The position numbers and the translations under genes are program-made. A DNA stretch of 64,000 nt from Malus domestica (Eukaryota > Streptophyta > Magnoliopsida > Rosales > Rosaceae), in NCBI RefSeq assembly GCF_042453785.1, contig NC_091672.1, forward strand, positions 5,494,001 through 5,558,000. The letters are read 5' to 3'. Below are positions 10,719 to 22,199 of the stretch, piece after piece. The notes under the pieces were generated by a model that searched no databases, was not told the origin of the DNA, and saw only the letters and a program-made list of their open reading frames with translations. Each line of letters starts with the position of its first letter. Position 1 is the stretch's first letter.

Positions 10719-11458
10719 CTAAAACAAAATTAATCGATTTTGTAGTGTTTTTTTGAAGTAAAATTCATAGATTTATGGAATCACAAACATTCAAATATAT
10801 ACCTCTTCGTCGATGGTGTGCTTGGATGAAAATTTTGGCTTTTGTTCGACTTTTTTTCAGCAATCGATCAGCCATTGATGACTTTTAGAGGTATTCAACT
10901 TGATTTTGATCTTCCGATTACTGAATGTTGCTAGATTTTGAGCTTCAAATTTCAAATTTTAGGGTTTTTGGTTGGTTTACAGTAGAAGAATAACCATTTT
11001 CAAATTTTAGGTATTTTAAGGGTTGAGTTTGGTGGGAATTGATTGTGTGAATTTAGAGGATGACAATATTGTAAATATATGAAACTTTTAGCTGGTTGTG
11101 TAATTTTCCGTTAGGGATATTTTTGTAAATTGACTTTTTAATGTTTTGGGCTTAGAGAATTCAGCTCGTGTTCAAATTTTAGGGTTTGTCCTTATTGTTA
11201 ATATTTAAGTCCTTTTGATTAAAGAAAATTTTAAGGTGGTTTTTTGTTAAAATAAAATTGGGTCAAATTTTTTTCATTAAAGTTCCCTTTCTTTTTTCTA
11301 CATACCTCCTTATGTAGAAAAATAAAGAAGGATCGATGTGTGAGAGAGATTATGAGTAAGTTCCTAAATACTTTATTTAACTTTGATACTTGGTTGAACC
11401 ATTTTGAGTTCGCTTCTTTGTGAGTGTATGAAGCTAAGTTTCTTCCATTTACACCCAC
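10719..11458. other. Intergenic, no gene seen
   Basis: This is AT-rich sequence with several TTTTAGGG-like words. A partial motif of the 153 bp MITE family may lie near 11240-11290 but is too degraded to delimit. Confidence 0.4.
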
Positions 11459-11741
11459 CGTCACATCTCGGCCCGAGTCCACCATATCCAGGGCCCGCTT
11501 TACTACTGTAGCACGATATTGTCCGTTTTGGGCTTACCATTCTCTCATGGTTTTATTTTTTGGAACTCACGAGCAACTTCCTAGTGGGTCACCCATCCTG
11601 GGAGTGCTCTGGCCTCCTTCTCGCTTAACTTCAGAGTTCCTACGGAACCCGAAGCCAGTGAGCTCCCAAAAGACCTTGTGCTAAGTAGGGATGAGAATAT
11701 ACATTCAAGGATCACTTTCTTGGACGATGTGGGATGTTACA
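11459..11741 (-). mobile_element. Cassandra TRIM solo LTR
   Basis: Read on the minus strand it begins TGTAACATCCCACATCGTCC and ends CCGAGATGTGACG. It closely follows the LTRs of the complete Cassandra element at 15770-16429, including the 5S rRNA-like block (in this orientation CCTAGTGGGTCACCCATCC and the GCTTAACTTC box). There is no partner LTR, so it is a solo LTR. The expected 5 bp duplication is degraded (CCCAC versus CTCAT). Confidence 0.85.
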
Positions 11742-12243
11742 CTCATAGGTCATGCACCTAACGATGATGATGACTGCTATTTTTTCCTTACTTTTATTTA
11801 TTTATTTAAACACCGTGATATAGCTATTTGATTTATAGTTTTCATATTTAGTTTTTGATTTCCAGTTTTAACTTTTTTGAAAAACGAAATCTAAAATTTT
11901 GTTTGGTAACTATTTTCAGTTTTCATAAAAACGAAAACTAAAAATCTAAAAGTGAAAACTCAAGGAAGTAGTTTCAGATTTTGGTCTTCAGTTTTCAATT
12001 TTTTTGAACACTGAAAACCAAAAGAAATTACCAAATAAGATTTTTTTTTCAATATTAAAAAATGTGAAAACTGGAAGCGAAATGGTTATCAAACAACTCC
12101 TTAGTTAAATGGAAATTAACATTTGGGACCAAAAGTGCACGTTTGGTTAACATGGATCTCAATTCACAAATTTATAGTTTAGGAACAAAAATTAAACCAG
12201 ATTGACAGTTTAGTCACCAATATATGAACAAAAATTAAACAGG
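11742..12243. other. Intergenic, no gene seen
   Basis: This AT-rich sequence has short inverted words (AGTTTTCA and CGAAAACT types, 11850-12080) that could be an old MITE. The T-run near 12000 differs by one base between the duplicate copies. Confidence 0.35.
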
Positions 12244-12480
12244 ACACAAAATTTCAAAGAAATGCCTTAAATATTCATCCCAGGGGTTTGAGAAGTACAA
12301 GAAAGACAGGTAAAATGAAAAGAACAATGTCTACGGGAAACTAATCACAACAATATACTGCATTTGTCAACATGCACCAACACCTTCTCAGTAGCAGCCT
12401 TCTGAAGCAAAGTTGTACTCGACGGGAAAGTTAAGTTGTCAAAAAGCAGAAGCAGCCAGTGGTTCGACGTTGGGAAGTGG
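12244..12480 (-). pseudogene. Truncated second copy of the PP5-like 3' end
   Basis: The stretch parallels the 3' flank and last codons of the PP5-like gene at 3545-3760, sharing words such as AAATGCCTTAA, GGTAAAATGAAAA and CCTTCTGAAGCAAAGTTGTA (12396). On the minus strand it reads VPLPNVEPLAASAF and a stop, against VPHPDVKPMAYANNF in the gene. Everything upstream of this C-terminal end is missing. It shows that the retrocopy or its parent was copied at least twice in this neighbourhood before the 25 kb duplication. Confidence 0.75.
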
Positions 12481-12954
12481 CACGCAGCGGCAGATCCATA
12501 GAGGGGCCAAATTATCATTGCAAACGATTAGTGGTGGGATATAAAAGTGAAGGAGAGAAATATTTTCTCAAATCAACGGAGAATGTGTCTTCATATCAAC
12601 TGGAGATTTTGTTTAATGAATGAGCTGTTATATATATTTTATAAAAAATGATAAATATTTTTAAGACTTGAAATACAACAAATACAAACCCCTATACATG
12701 TCACTTGCAATTGAGAGGTGAGTTGTTCATTTTTGTATAGGGTCTCAGGGCACTTGTAGGTCAAATTTATATACAATTAAATCATCAAGTTGACACAGAG
12801 TATCCGCTGTAGCAATAGTTAAAACAAAGATTACGATTACAGGTTTAAACCCCGGCAGGAAAACTTTATTTTTTTTCTTTCTATTTTATCATAAGCAGTA
12901 GTTGAATAAAACCATTGAAAATTTCTATGTTATCGCAAGCAATAGTTAAATAAA

Positions 12955-13108
12955 GGGAACTTTAACGAAAAACTTTCGGTACTATTCACTTTAATGAAAA
13001 CCCACATTTTTACACTAAAAAGTCAATCCTGGTAGTATTCACTTTACTCTTTATTTTGTCCTTATCGTTAAAACTCAAAGTTTTCAAGTCATTTTCATTA
13101 TTTTTCCT
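12955..13108 (+). mobile_element. Mutator-like MITE, family member B
   Basis: This 154 bp element starts GGGAACTTTAACG and ends TTTTTCCT. It is flanked by an exact 9 bp duplication TTAAATAAA (12946-12954 and 13109-13117). Confidence 0.88.
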
Positions 13109-13141
13109 TTAAATAAAACCATTGGAAACAAAACGCCAAGT

Positions 13142-13193
13142 CGGGATGTAGCTCGTTATGCATAGGTACGAGGTTTAATAACCTGCATCTTCA
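13142..13193 (+). repeat. tRNA-Ala-like relic with internal deletion
   Basis: CGGGATGTAGCTC at the left and GGTACGAGGTTTAATAACC + TGCATCTTCA at the right resemble the two ends of plant tRNA-Ala. The D-loop and anticodon stem are largely missing, so it cannot be a working tRNA. It may be part of a SINE-like module. Confidence 0.45.
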
Positions 13194-13566
13194 TTTTTCA
13201 TTTTTCCTTTTATTTTTGTTCTTAACAACATGTTATTCATCTGCTTTTTTCAGGTATCTCATTTTCCAAGTTCTGTTTTGCTCTCTCTATAATTCTTCAG
13301 TGAAATACGCAAACAACATCCCCTTAAACGTCAAATGCAATTTTTTTTTTTGTAAAGTTGTCTTGAGGCATTTGCAGGTCAATCATTTGTAAACATTTAT
13401 ATATAATTAGTTGCTCAAGTTGTCATAAGCATCTGCTGTAGCAATGGTTAAACCAAAGTTTATAATTCCGGGTACAAATCCTAGCAATGGAAGATTTTTC
13501 TTTTCTTTATTTTTTTTTATCTCAAGAAATAGTTAAATAAAACCATTGAAAACAAAATGCCAAGTT

Positions 13567-13622
13567 GGGGATGTTGCTCGCTATGCAAGCGGAAGGCCCG
13601 AGATTCGATAACTTGCATAACC
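13567..13622 (+). repeat. Second tRNA-Ala-like relic
   Basis: GGGGATGTTGCTCGC, then GCAAGCGGAAGGCCCGAGATT and CGATAACTTGCAT, follow the same order as the relic at 13142, with a better preserved B-box region (AGATTCGATAACT). It is part of the repeat unit and not a functional tRNA. Confidence 0.45.
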
Positions 13623-13919
13623 ATTTTTCATTCTTCCTATCATTTTGGTTCTTAAATGACATGTCGTCCATCCATTGTTTTTTGTTTGTCTCAGTTTCTA
13701 AGTCATCTCCTGATCTATCTCTCTGCTCTCTCTATAATGACATGAAGTACGGGGTTCGATAACTTGCATTTTCCAAGTTCTCTTCTGCTCTCTCTATAAT
13801 TCGTCAGTGAAATAGGGGAAGGACATCCCCTTAAATGTCAAATGCAATTTTTTTTTTGTAAAGTTGTCTCAAGCAATTTGCAGGTCAAGCATTAATAAAC
13901 ATTTTTATACAATTAACCA

Positions 13920-14408
13920 CTGTTCTAAAAATCTCCGCCTAGCGCCGCCTAGGCGCTAGGTGGTTGTCAACTGTCATGATTAATGCCTAGGAGTTTGAAA
14001 ATTAAGAAAGGGTGTCTAAACCTGCTGAGGCACCAGTCTAGACCGCCTAGGCACCGGCCTAGCCCTTCTAGACCCGCTTAGGTTGCGTCTCACTTAGACA
14101 GAAAATATATAACTTACATTTTTAATTTTAATTTTTTTTCAATAGATTGTAAGAGACTTGTTGAATACTTAAATGAACACACCTTATAGGCTTGTTCCCC
14201 ATGTTTTCAGTATGTTCTAATACTTCATAATATATATGTTATTCGATTTTGTTGTTTATCATCAAAGTATATATATTTTAAGTATAACATACACTTATTT
14301 ACACGAAATATAATAGATTTACTTAAATCCACCTAGGTCCTGCCTAACCGCTTAGACGCTAGGCTTCAGTCCACCTTCCGACTAGCCTACCGTCTTTTAG
14401 AACCTTGA
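13920..14408. mobile_element. MITE with GCCTAGGCG-rich ends
   Basis: The left end is ACTGTTCTAAAAATC and the right end CTTTTAGAACCTTG, forming imperfect inverted termini around GTTCTAAAA. The subterminal sequence is rich in CCTAGGCGC/CGCCTAGCG words in both orientations (13940-14090 and 14328-14395). This is a common plant MITE type. The target duplication is not clear. Confidence 0.6.
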
Positions 14409-15769
14409 TCATGGATGGTCCTATATGGCAAATACCAACATCTTTTATCATTTTGCTCCTACTCCAACTTTGTAGTGATGCCTCCTCTTGTACAATGGAA
14501 TATATTCTCTAAATCCTTTTGAAGAAAATATTGGGTTGTGTGTATGAAAACCTAAATACTAGTAGTTAAAATATGTATAACAAATATTGATAGAGGGGGC
14601 TGTTATTGACCAAACTTTTATGACATACCAAACTCATGTTTAATGCAATGAAGAAACTACCATCTTACTAAGCAAGAAATCTTAATGATAATCGAAAAAT
14701 AATAAAATAAATACAAATAAACATAATATTATTTTTATCAGTAAATAAACATAATAGTCTGACATGTTTTAAAGGAAATATACAGTTTTAAAAGATTAAT
14801 GTTTAGAATAAAATTAATGTCCAATTGTAAGTGAGAGGTCTAAATAGATGAAGATATTTTTTTTTTCCTGAAAACATATATATGATATTATCTACCTTAA
14901 GGGTGGGGTGGAGGGGTGGGCTAAATCTCATGATGGACAAGCCATAATAATTTGGAGAGAATCCACCTTTGGTGAGAACCAAACTTAAGACCTCTCACTT
15001 ACAAGTAAAGAAAAATATCACTAGACCGTAAATTAGTAAATGAATTACTTATTAAGGAAAATATCCATTACAATCTCCACGAAAAATGGTAAGATTAAAT
15101 GTAACAAGTTTATTTTATTTATAATTTATTTATTCATTCATGTCTTCTTGCCGTCCTAAATTTTAATATTCTCAAAATGAATAATTATTCTCTTCTACTT
15201 TTAATATACATTGAATATATAATGAGTGTGTCACTAATACTAAGTGTGATATCTAAATTTGACTCTTATAAATAAAGAATTCGATACCTAATTATGGCTA
15301 CCCACTAAGCTTATCTTAAATCTTCACCATTGTATACATTAAAAATAGGCCTAATTCGTAAAAATAAAAAATAAAAAATAGGATTTAAGCCTATGTGATG
15401 AAGTCTGTTAGGATTACACCCAAAATTGAAATTTTCATCAACTCTCCGTTATTTATTAGCATATGAGCCACACATATGAGGCTAAAACGGAACTCTTCAT
15501 TAATTGGGAGGCTACTTTATCTTTTTAGCCCCACATGTGAGCCTCATGTGCTTGCAATTAACGGATAATTGACGAAATTTTTAATTTTGGGCCTAAATAC
15601 TAACAGACTTCACCATAGGGGTCTAAATCCTAATTTTTTGTTATGCCATGGGCTAGCTTCCGACTACCCTATTATCATGGGGACTATTGATCCAACTAAG
15701 CCTTAAAAATAACACAAAGACAGTCAATCATGTGGTTTTACCAAGTCAACCATATGACACGAGGGGTTT
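14409..15769. other. Intergenic, short inverted repeat, no gene
   Basis: No coding sequence is seen. TTGTAAGTGAGAGGTCT near 14825 is inverted as AGACCTCTCACTTACAA near 14989, bounding a roughly 180 bp foldback-like unit. ATGAGGCT/AGCCTCAT words near 15430-15560 form a second imperfect inverted pair. Confidence 0.5.
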
Positions 15770-16429
15770 TGTTACATCCCACATCGTCCAGGGGAGTGGA
15801 TCATATAAGCCTTATATGTATATTCATATCTCTACCTAGCACCAGGCCTTTTGGGAACTCACTGACTTCGGATTCCATTAGAACTTCGAAGTTAAGCTAG
15901 TTTGGACGAGAGCATTCCCATGATGGGTGACCCATTGGGAAGTTCTCGTGTGAGCTTCTAGAAACAAAACCGTGAGGGCGTGGTTGGAGCCCAAAGCGGA
16001 CAATATCGTGCTACGGCGAAGTCGAGTTCGGGATGTGGTGGGGGCCTGGGTCGGGATGTGACAATTTGGTATCAGAGCCAATCCCTGGCTGAAAGTGTGC
16101 CGACAAGGACATCAGGCCCTTAAGGGGGGGGGTGGATTGTTACATCCCATATCGTCTAGGGGAGTGGATCCTCTAAGCCTTATATGTATATTCCCATCTC
16201 TACATAGCACGAGGCCTTTTGGGAACTCACTGGCTTCGGATTCCATTGGAACTTCGAAGTTAAGTGAGTTCGGATGAGAGCATTCACATGATGGGTGACT
16301 CACTGGGAAGTTCTCGTGTGAGTTCCTAGAAACAAACTGTAAGGGTGTGGTCGGGGCCCAAAGCAAACAATATCGTGTTATGGCGAATCGAGCCCGAGAT
16401 GAGGTGGGGGCCTGGGCCGGGATGTGACA
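15770..16429 (+). mobile_element. Cassandra TRIM retrotransposon, complete
   Basis: This is a terminal-repeat retrotransposon in miniature of 660 bp. LTR1 spans 15770-16063 and LTR2 16138-16429, both TGTTACATCCC...GATGTGACA. The flanking duplication is GGTTT (15765-15769 and 16430-16434). The primer-binding site TGGTATCAGAGCCA (16067-16080) matches the initiator tRNA-Met type, and a G-run polypurine tract lies just before LTR2 (16124-16132). Both LTRs carry a 5S rRNA-like block, the Cassandra hallmark. No protein is encoded, so movement would need another element's enzymes. The LTRs differ at many sites, so the insertion predates the 25 kb duplication. Confidence 0.93.
15868..15953 (+). promoter_or_regulatory. 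5S rRNA-like internal pol III promoter block in Cassandra LTR1
   Basis: CTTCGAAGTTAAGC and TGATGGGTGACCCATTGGGA + AGTTC correspond to the A-box and C-box regions of plant 5S rRNA (GAAGTTAAGC and GGATGGGTGACC). The same block occurs in LTR2 near 16235-16318. Transcription is not shown by sequence. Confidence 0.75.
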
Positions 16430-16434
16430 GGTTT

Positions 16435-19066
16435 CTTTAGCCAACAAGCTTGGGGTATGAATTGGCTAAAAAATGCCAAGGATCTTAACTTGATTAATTC
16501 TTTTCTTGAATAAAATAATATAATTGAATTAAAGAGTAAAATGGTTGGGTTAAATTAATAATAGGCCAACCACAAAAATTTGGTATCGAATTCGACATTA
16601 AAATTCTAGCGGAATAAGAATATATATTTTTTTGTTATGGAGATTTTCATCTCTGAACACTCTCACTTTAATTTAAAAGTTTCTTTGGACACCCCATTGA
16701 AATTTATAATATTTCAAATTTGACCCTAAATTAAAGCTCACTTATTAATATTAAATGAATATTAAATCAACAAAAAGCGGCGATGAAGCATCCAAGAGGA
16801 AAACCTAACAAGCCTGCCGTCCAAATTCTTTGTTCTTCTCATCCAACTACTATTTTGTACAATTGCATTTTCAAATTGCGTTTGTTCTACTCTTCATTTA
16901 TGGTTACCCTAATATAATCTAGAGGCACTGAAGGAGATTGAGGATAAAAGGGGCATGTTGGCGTTATGTCAGTTTAAAGATGCCTTTGGAAGTCTTAATA
17001 GGCATTAGGCTCTTTTAAATGAGTTATTGTTAGTGTTAGGCATGCTACTATTGACTCAGGCCAATAGAAAGATTGTATGATGTTATTGTTAGATCATAAA
17101 CTTCTGCCACAAGTAAATAGAGCTTCTAATCAAGAGACCGTGTTATAGTGGGGTTAAATCTATGTTAAGTTATTTTCTATGCCTCGTTAAGCCAAAGACT
17201 TTAAATATTTTTTTGTGTATGCCAAGTGATAATCACAAACCGGTCGAGTATTGATTTAACTCAGTATGTAATTTTCATATAAATGTAAGAAGATAATGTA
17301 GGACAAGTTACATGAAAAGGGAAAGACAGAAAGTAAAGAAAGTTAGACACTTGTTATTTATTCAACAACGAAGTAATAACTTGAACAACAAATTAATAAC
17401 TTGAAGAAAATGCAAATTACAAACAATCAGACAAAAATTAAATTTATTCGGACAAGTCCAACTGCCAATCGGGCAAGTTTTTAATAATAGTAAAACTAAA
17501 AACGAAATCTTTTTATTATTTGCGTAATTATGAAAGCATTAAATATATATAAGAAAGTCATGCATGAATCTAAACAAGCGACAAATTTTGAGTGGGCAGT
17601 AGTGCCATTCACGAAAATCCAGTGACAAGCTGAGCCTCACATGAATTTTCTCCGCATGAAGAAACTGTGTCCAGCCTCTACATTTTTATTTTATTGATAT
17701 AATTGCATTCAAATAAAACATGGCAACTGTGGATGCAAATTTCTTCCTCCTTGATCTTGGACAAAATTGCACCTACAAATTAAATAACACCTTTGGTTAT
17801 GGCCACAAGCCTCACGCGCCCACGATGAATGGGGGGGCTTTGGCCAAAGAACCTCCGATGCCAAAGTTAGAATTTAGAGAGAAATAGTGTTTAGAGAATT
17901 TTGGGATTTTTGCAAGAGTGTTGGAATTGGTTTTTTGGTGAGAATGAGAGTATATTTATAGGGATAGGGGTGGCTAGGGTTTTTTGGGTTTAATTTAGGT
18001 TTAATTAGGAGTTACCAAATAATTAAAAAGGGAAAATGGTGGAAAAGGTAGAGAATATGATAGGCTCTTTTTGGATGGGAATGGCCGGCCCTTGGTGTGA
18101 TTTTTGGGGTATAATGGGTGATTAAATTAGCCTTTAATATATTGATTATATTAATTGGTTGAGGATGTTATGGAATGTTTGAAATAAATGGCTAATTGAA
18201 TAAGGAAAAAATGAGGTAAAAACATATATGGAATGAAATAGGTTTTGAATTGTTACCCATTTTGGGTACTCCTGACTTGGTTGATGGATGATTCTCCACT
18301 GCTCGCGTGTAGGAAACTCGGTATGCCTCGAGGGTATTTTTGTCCTCTTTTGTCCAAAAGTCCACGTGTCGCCTAGTGAATATTTTTGGCTCCACAGCAA
18401 CCACGGCCACTGACAAGTAGCTGATCAAAGCGACGGAGCGTAGTTAACCATTTTCATATTTAGATTTCAATTTTAGATTAAGGTATAAGTTTTTGGGTTT
18501 AAGTGTTTTAACTTGAAGATTAGTGATCCGTACGCCAAAACTGATAAGATTTGGAGAAGAGTTGATGTTGTTGCCAAGAGAAAATAAGATTCACAGTAGC
18601 TCAAACATGGAGCTCTGCTTCTCTCTTTTATTCATGGGGGAAGAGAAACGACTACGTAGCCAAAACTCATAGAGCTAAGCTTGGGACAAAATCCCAAGTC
18701 AGCTCAAATCCTAACCATCCATTGGCTTTGAATCACACGATGGTGGTTAAGAGGAGGCTGAAATATCTCTGTGTGTCTTCCCTGTCGTGGCGAAGCCACC
18801 TGCTGGTCATTTAAAAAAGAAAGAAAGAGAAATTAGGTCAAAAATAAAAGTTTACTAATGCAAAGTCAAATATAAATGAGGACCATCACCTCCACTAGGC
18901 GTTAGTTTGGTTAATTTTGGTTAAAATTAAACAACCCAATATTCTTTTGAAGCATATATATATGTAAGTCCTCCCATTTAGTTTACTTACCAAACCACCA
19001 ATTTTTTTTAACCCATCATCACCTTTGCATTTGGCTCTGTCTCTCTTCTTTTTCTTCTTCATTGGG
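16435..19066. other. Intergenic and GDSL upstream region, no gene
   Basis: I see no supported gene in 2.6 kb. Frames at 18146-18428 are short and featureless. A palindromic ACCCATTTTGGGT word lies at 18255. A TATATATAT stretch at 18955-18963, about 105 bp before the GDSL ATG, may be its TATA region. Confidence 0.4.
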
Positions 19067-20047
19067 ATGCACGTAGAAATTATGAAGCCATTTTTGTGGG
19101 TGGTCCCAATTTTGTTGTTGGTTTCAATCTTACATTATTCTTGTTTTGTTGATGGGGCACCACAAGTTCCATGTTACTTCATATTTGGAGACTCATTATC
19201 TGACAGTGGAAACAACAATGGCCTTTTAACGTTGGCTAAAGCAAATTATAAACCCTACGGCATTGATTTTCCAAGAGGTCCAACCGGAAGGTTTTCCAAT
19301 GGACGTAATTTGGTTGATGTTATTGGTCAGTCGTTTGGTCTTTTTGCACAAAATTTAGTGACATTTCTTTATGTTAAAAGTCCAATAATACTTTGTTAAA
19401 AAAAAAAACCAAATACTTAACTTTACATTCAATATATCAAGTGGCTCAGTGGTAATGACGCAGATTGCGACTCCCCAGTAAACAAAAAAATGTGGGAGGT
19501 CTTGGGTTCGATACTCCGAGCTGGTGAGTCTACTTGTGGCCACGGGCTGGTGAAACTTCCCCATAGTCACTCCGGTCCCTAAAAGAATGGATAACCGTAA
19601 CTTACCACCAGTTGTCTTCCTTTTTATTGCCAGAAAAAAAACTTTATATTCAATATCTAATCTAACCATAAATATCGAATACATTTGTTTTTAATTTCGT
19701 ACTTATGTTTTCTATTTTGCTTATGAAATTCATGTGTTTTATTTTGTTAACAATTTTGGTTATTTTTGGGTAATTTATAAATCGATTTATTGATATGTTT
19801 TTTTTTTTTTTTCTTAAGATTGGTACATTTTTTTTTTTGTATTGATACATAGAAAAGGAAAAATGCGAGGGGAAAATGGAAGAGATATGATACACTTTTG
19901 GTACATAGATAAGTAATTTATAAGTCGCTTATTTGGTACACTTTTTGGCATAGCAAGTGGTGGACATGACATTCTTTTTTCAATCTATTACCTCTGGAGT
20001 TTAAATCTTCCATTTTATTAGTGTAGTAAATAGTATTATCGCTTGTA

Positions 20048-20084
<37 letters not shown>

Positions 20085-21525
20085 TCTTAGCATGAACTCA
20101 TTTATAAATCTACATCATCATGCTAATTAGTTTAACATTTCATCATTACAGCTGAATTACTAGGCTTTAGTCATTACATTCCACCTTTTGCTGCTGCAAT
20201 AGGATGGAAAATACTCCACGGTGTGAATTACGCATCCGGTGCAGCAGGTATTCGTGATGAATCGGGACGGAACCAGGTAACTATATAATTTCACACTCAT
20301 TAATTTTTCTTTCTAATTATTCACGTACGTTTTTATTTTTATTTATTTTTTATTTTTTTATCTTTATGCTTGATTTTCCCTGCAAAGTTATGTTATTGGA
20401 ACAACAAATATCTCTATAATACAATATTTAATTTGCAGGGTATGAGAGTAACCTTTAATAAGCAGTTGGTGAATCACCAAAACATAGTAAGACAGATTGT
20501 TTCCCTTCAGGGAAATAATAATTCAGCAGCTATCCAGTACCTGGGAAAGTGCATATATACAGTTACAATTGGCAGTAATGACTACATTAACAACTACTTT
20601 ATGCCAAGGTTATACTCAACTAGCCGCCAATTTACCTCTGAGCAATATGCAGGAGTTCTTATTCAACAGTATTCTGGGCAAATAAAAGTTAGTGGTAAAA
20701 CTTTGATGTTTCCCGATTCTAGTTTAATTTTCTCTTCCTAGACACGAGCATGCATGTTATGTTATCAAACTGTTAATTTAGAAAACAAATAAGGTGAACT
20801 CACTGTTATTCAAACGTTCATTCTAAATTCACAGTATGACGACATACCATGTGTGATACTAGTAAGAGATTAACCTATTCATATTAACTAAAAATATGTT
20901 ATTTACGTCTACTCGCTGAATAACTTACTGGAATGCTAGACGTTGTACAATTCTGGGGCAAGAAAGATAGCCCTTTTCGGGCTCGGTACAATTGGTTCTA
21001 TACCCTTTGAAGTGGCTATGTGCAATCGCAGCACAAACAACGTCTCTTTATGCTCAGATAACATGAACAGTGCAGTCCAAGTTTTCAACGCAAGGCTTCA
21101 ATCACTTGTCGATGACCTTAACAGCAACCTAACCGACGCTAAGTTCACTTATATAGATTTCTACGGGATTGGATTATCCAGTGCCGCTGCATCTCTTGGT
21201 ACGTAACTATTTTCTTATATACTTTCTTTCGCTTGGTATTTAACATAATTAATCTCAATTAGGGTGGAAAATAAGTGTAGAGCTTTATCAGTTGTTTGGT
21301 ATTCCAGGTTCTGTGATTTTTGATGCACCATGCTGTGAGGTGGTACGTGAGACCGGGCTATGCGTCCCCTTCAATACCCCATGCCAAAACAGGACTCAGT
21401 ATTCCTTTTGGGATGCAATCCATCCTAGTGAGAGTTCAAATGTTGTTCTAGGCGGAAGAGCATACAATGCCACGCTTCCTACTGATGCTGTTCCATTTGA
21501 TATTAATCAGCTAGCTCAAGCGTAA
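19067..21525 (+). CDS. GDSL esterase/lipase (SGNH hydrolase), 5 exons
   Basis: This is a plant GDSL-type serine esterase/lipase, normally secreted, acting on acyl esters; the substrate cannot be read from sequence. Exons are 19067-19325, 20152-20276, 20439-20687, 20940-21198 and 21308-21525, all GT-AG, giving 369 residues, the usual length. The N-terminus has a hydrophobic signal peptide (PFLWVVPILLLVSI). Catalytic blocks are FGDSLSDSGNNN with Ser43, GVNYASGAAGIRDESG, GSNDYINN, and DAIHP with Asp333 and His336. The first ATG (19067) is used; the ATG at 19082, just before KPFLW, is an equally good start. Intron 1 contains a SINE (19436-19639) and a 34-base A run (20049-20082). Nothing is broken. 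Confidence 0.92.
19436..19639 (+). mobile_element. tRNA-derived SINE in GDSL intron 1
   Basis: This element of about 204 bp has a pol III A box (GTGGCTCAGTGGTAATG) near its start and a B box (GGGTTCGATACTCC) about 50 bp on. It ends in a short A tail. It is flanked by a 17 bp duplication AACTTTACATTCAATAT (19419-19435) with one mismatch at 19640-19656. It resembles the Au-type plant SINEs. Confidence 0.85.
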
Positions 21526-22199
21526 CTGCGTGGTAAAAATGAAGAGAATAATAAAGTTTCTGCTACTTACTACTACAGTCTAGTGGTAATATCATTTGTT
21601 TCAAAAAATGAAAAGCTTCTTATATTATAACGAAATAAAATACAACCTCCCACTGTCATTGCATCGCAGTTGTAAATAAATATACTACCCTATCAGGGTT
21701 TTTTTTTTTTTTTTTTTGTAGGAAAATTTAATAGTATTGAAGAAAGTTGAAGTTTCACGGTAAATCAATTGGTAATATGTGAAGTAGCCCAACTTACTTA
21801 TAAGCTTATGCAAGGTCTATTCTCTCATCAATATGAGATTCTTTCTCAATAAGTAGAGTTAGTGATCCTGCAAAAATGATCGTGTGGCCCATATATTGAC
21901 ACATCAAAGTTTAGTGCTTAAAATTGGAGCCTTGCAGGACATTTAAAAAAAAAAAAAACAAAAATAGTCTTGTATAACCGCCAGAATTTGTATGCAAGAT
22001 GAGCCTAGCTACCGGAGTGCCCATCAACCGAGCCGCAAGGTTTGAGAATAAGGTGGGATCCCTGAATGTAGTGGTCGGTGAATCACTGATCAAAAAGCTG
22101 ATTTTGGAGAGATTATTCATCCATGTAGTGGCTGGTGAATCAAAGAAATTCTAAGGTCTAGAGATAGGATCAGGTCATCCCTACGGACTAAGACACAAA
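21526..22199. other. GDSL 3' flank, no other gene
   Basis: This is the 3' UTR and spacer. A T-run near 21700 differs in length between the copies. A 69-residue minus-strand frame at 21911-22120 exists only in copy 1 and has no recognised domain. Confidence 0.4.

Larger units (their letters stand above)
12640..13915 (+). repeat. Local imperfect tandem repeat field (three partial units)
   Basis: Blocks recur in order: a GTAAAGTTGTCT...GCAGGTCAA block at about 12738, 13355 and 13855; a TAGCAATGGTTAAA block near 12808 and 13440; a block GCTCTCTCTATAATTC + TTCAGTGAAATA near 13280 and 13790; and an AATAAAACCATTG block three times. Spacing is about 500-620 bp. MITE B is inserted inside. Confidence 0.75.

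Noticed and set aside
11424-11684. 86-residue plus-strand frame (copy 2 at 36798)
   Set aside because: It lies in the Cassandra solo LTR and translates a 5S-like sequence.
15868-15953. A genuine 5S rRNA gene
   Set aside because: It is diverged from 5S rRNA, embedded in an LTR with its partner, and lacks the array context of 5S genes.
15878-16447. Frames of 60-111 residues across the Cassandra element (and a 145-residue version in copy 2)
   Set aside because: They are chance frames in LTR sequence; the copy 2 version is longer only because one extra G joins two frames.
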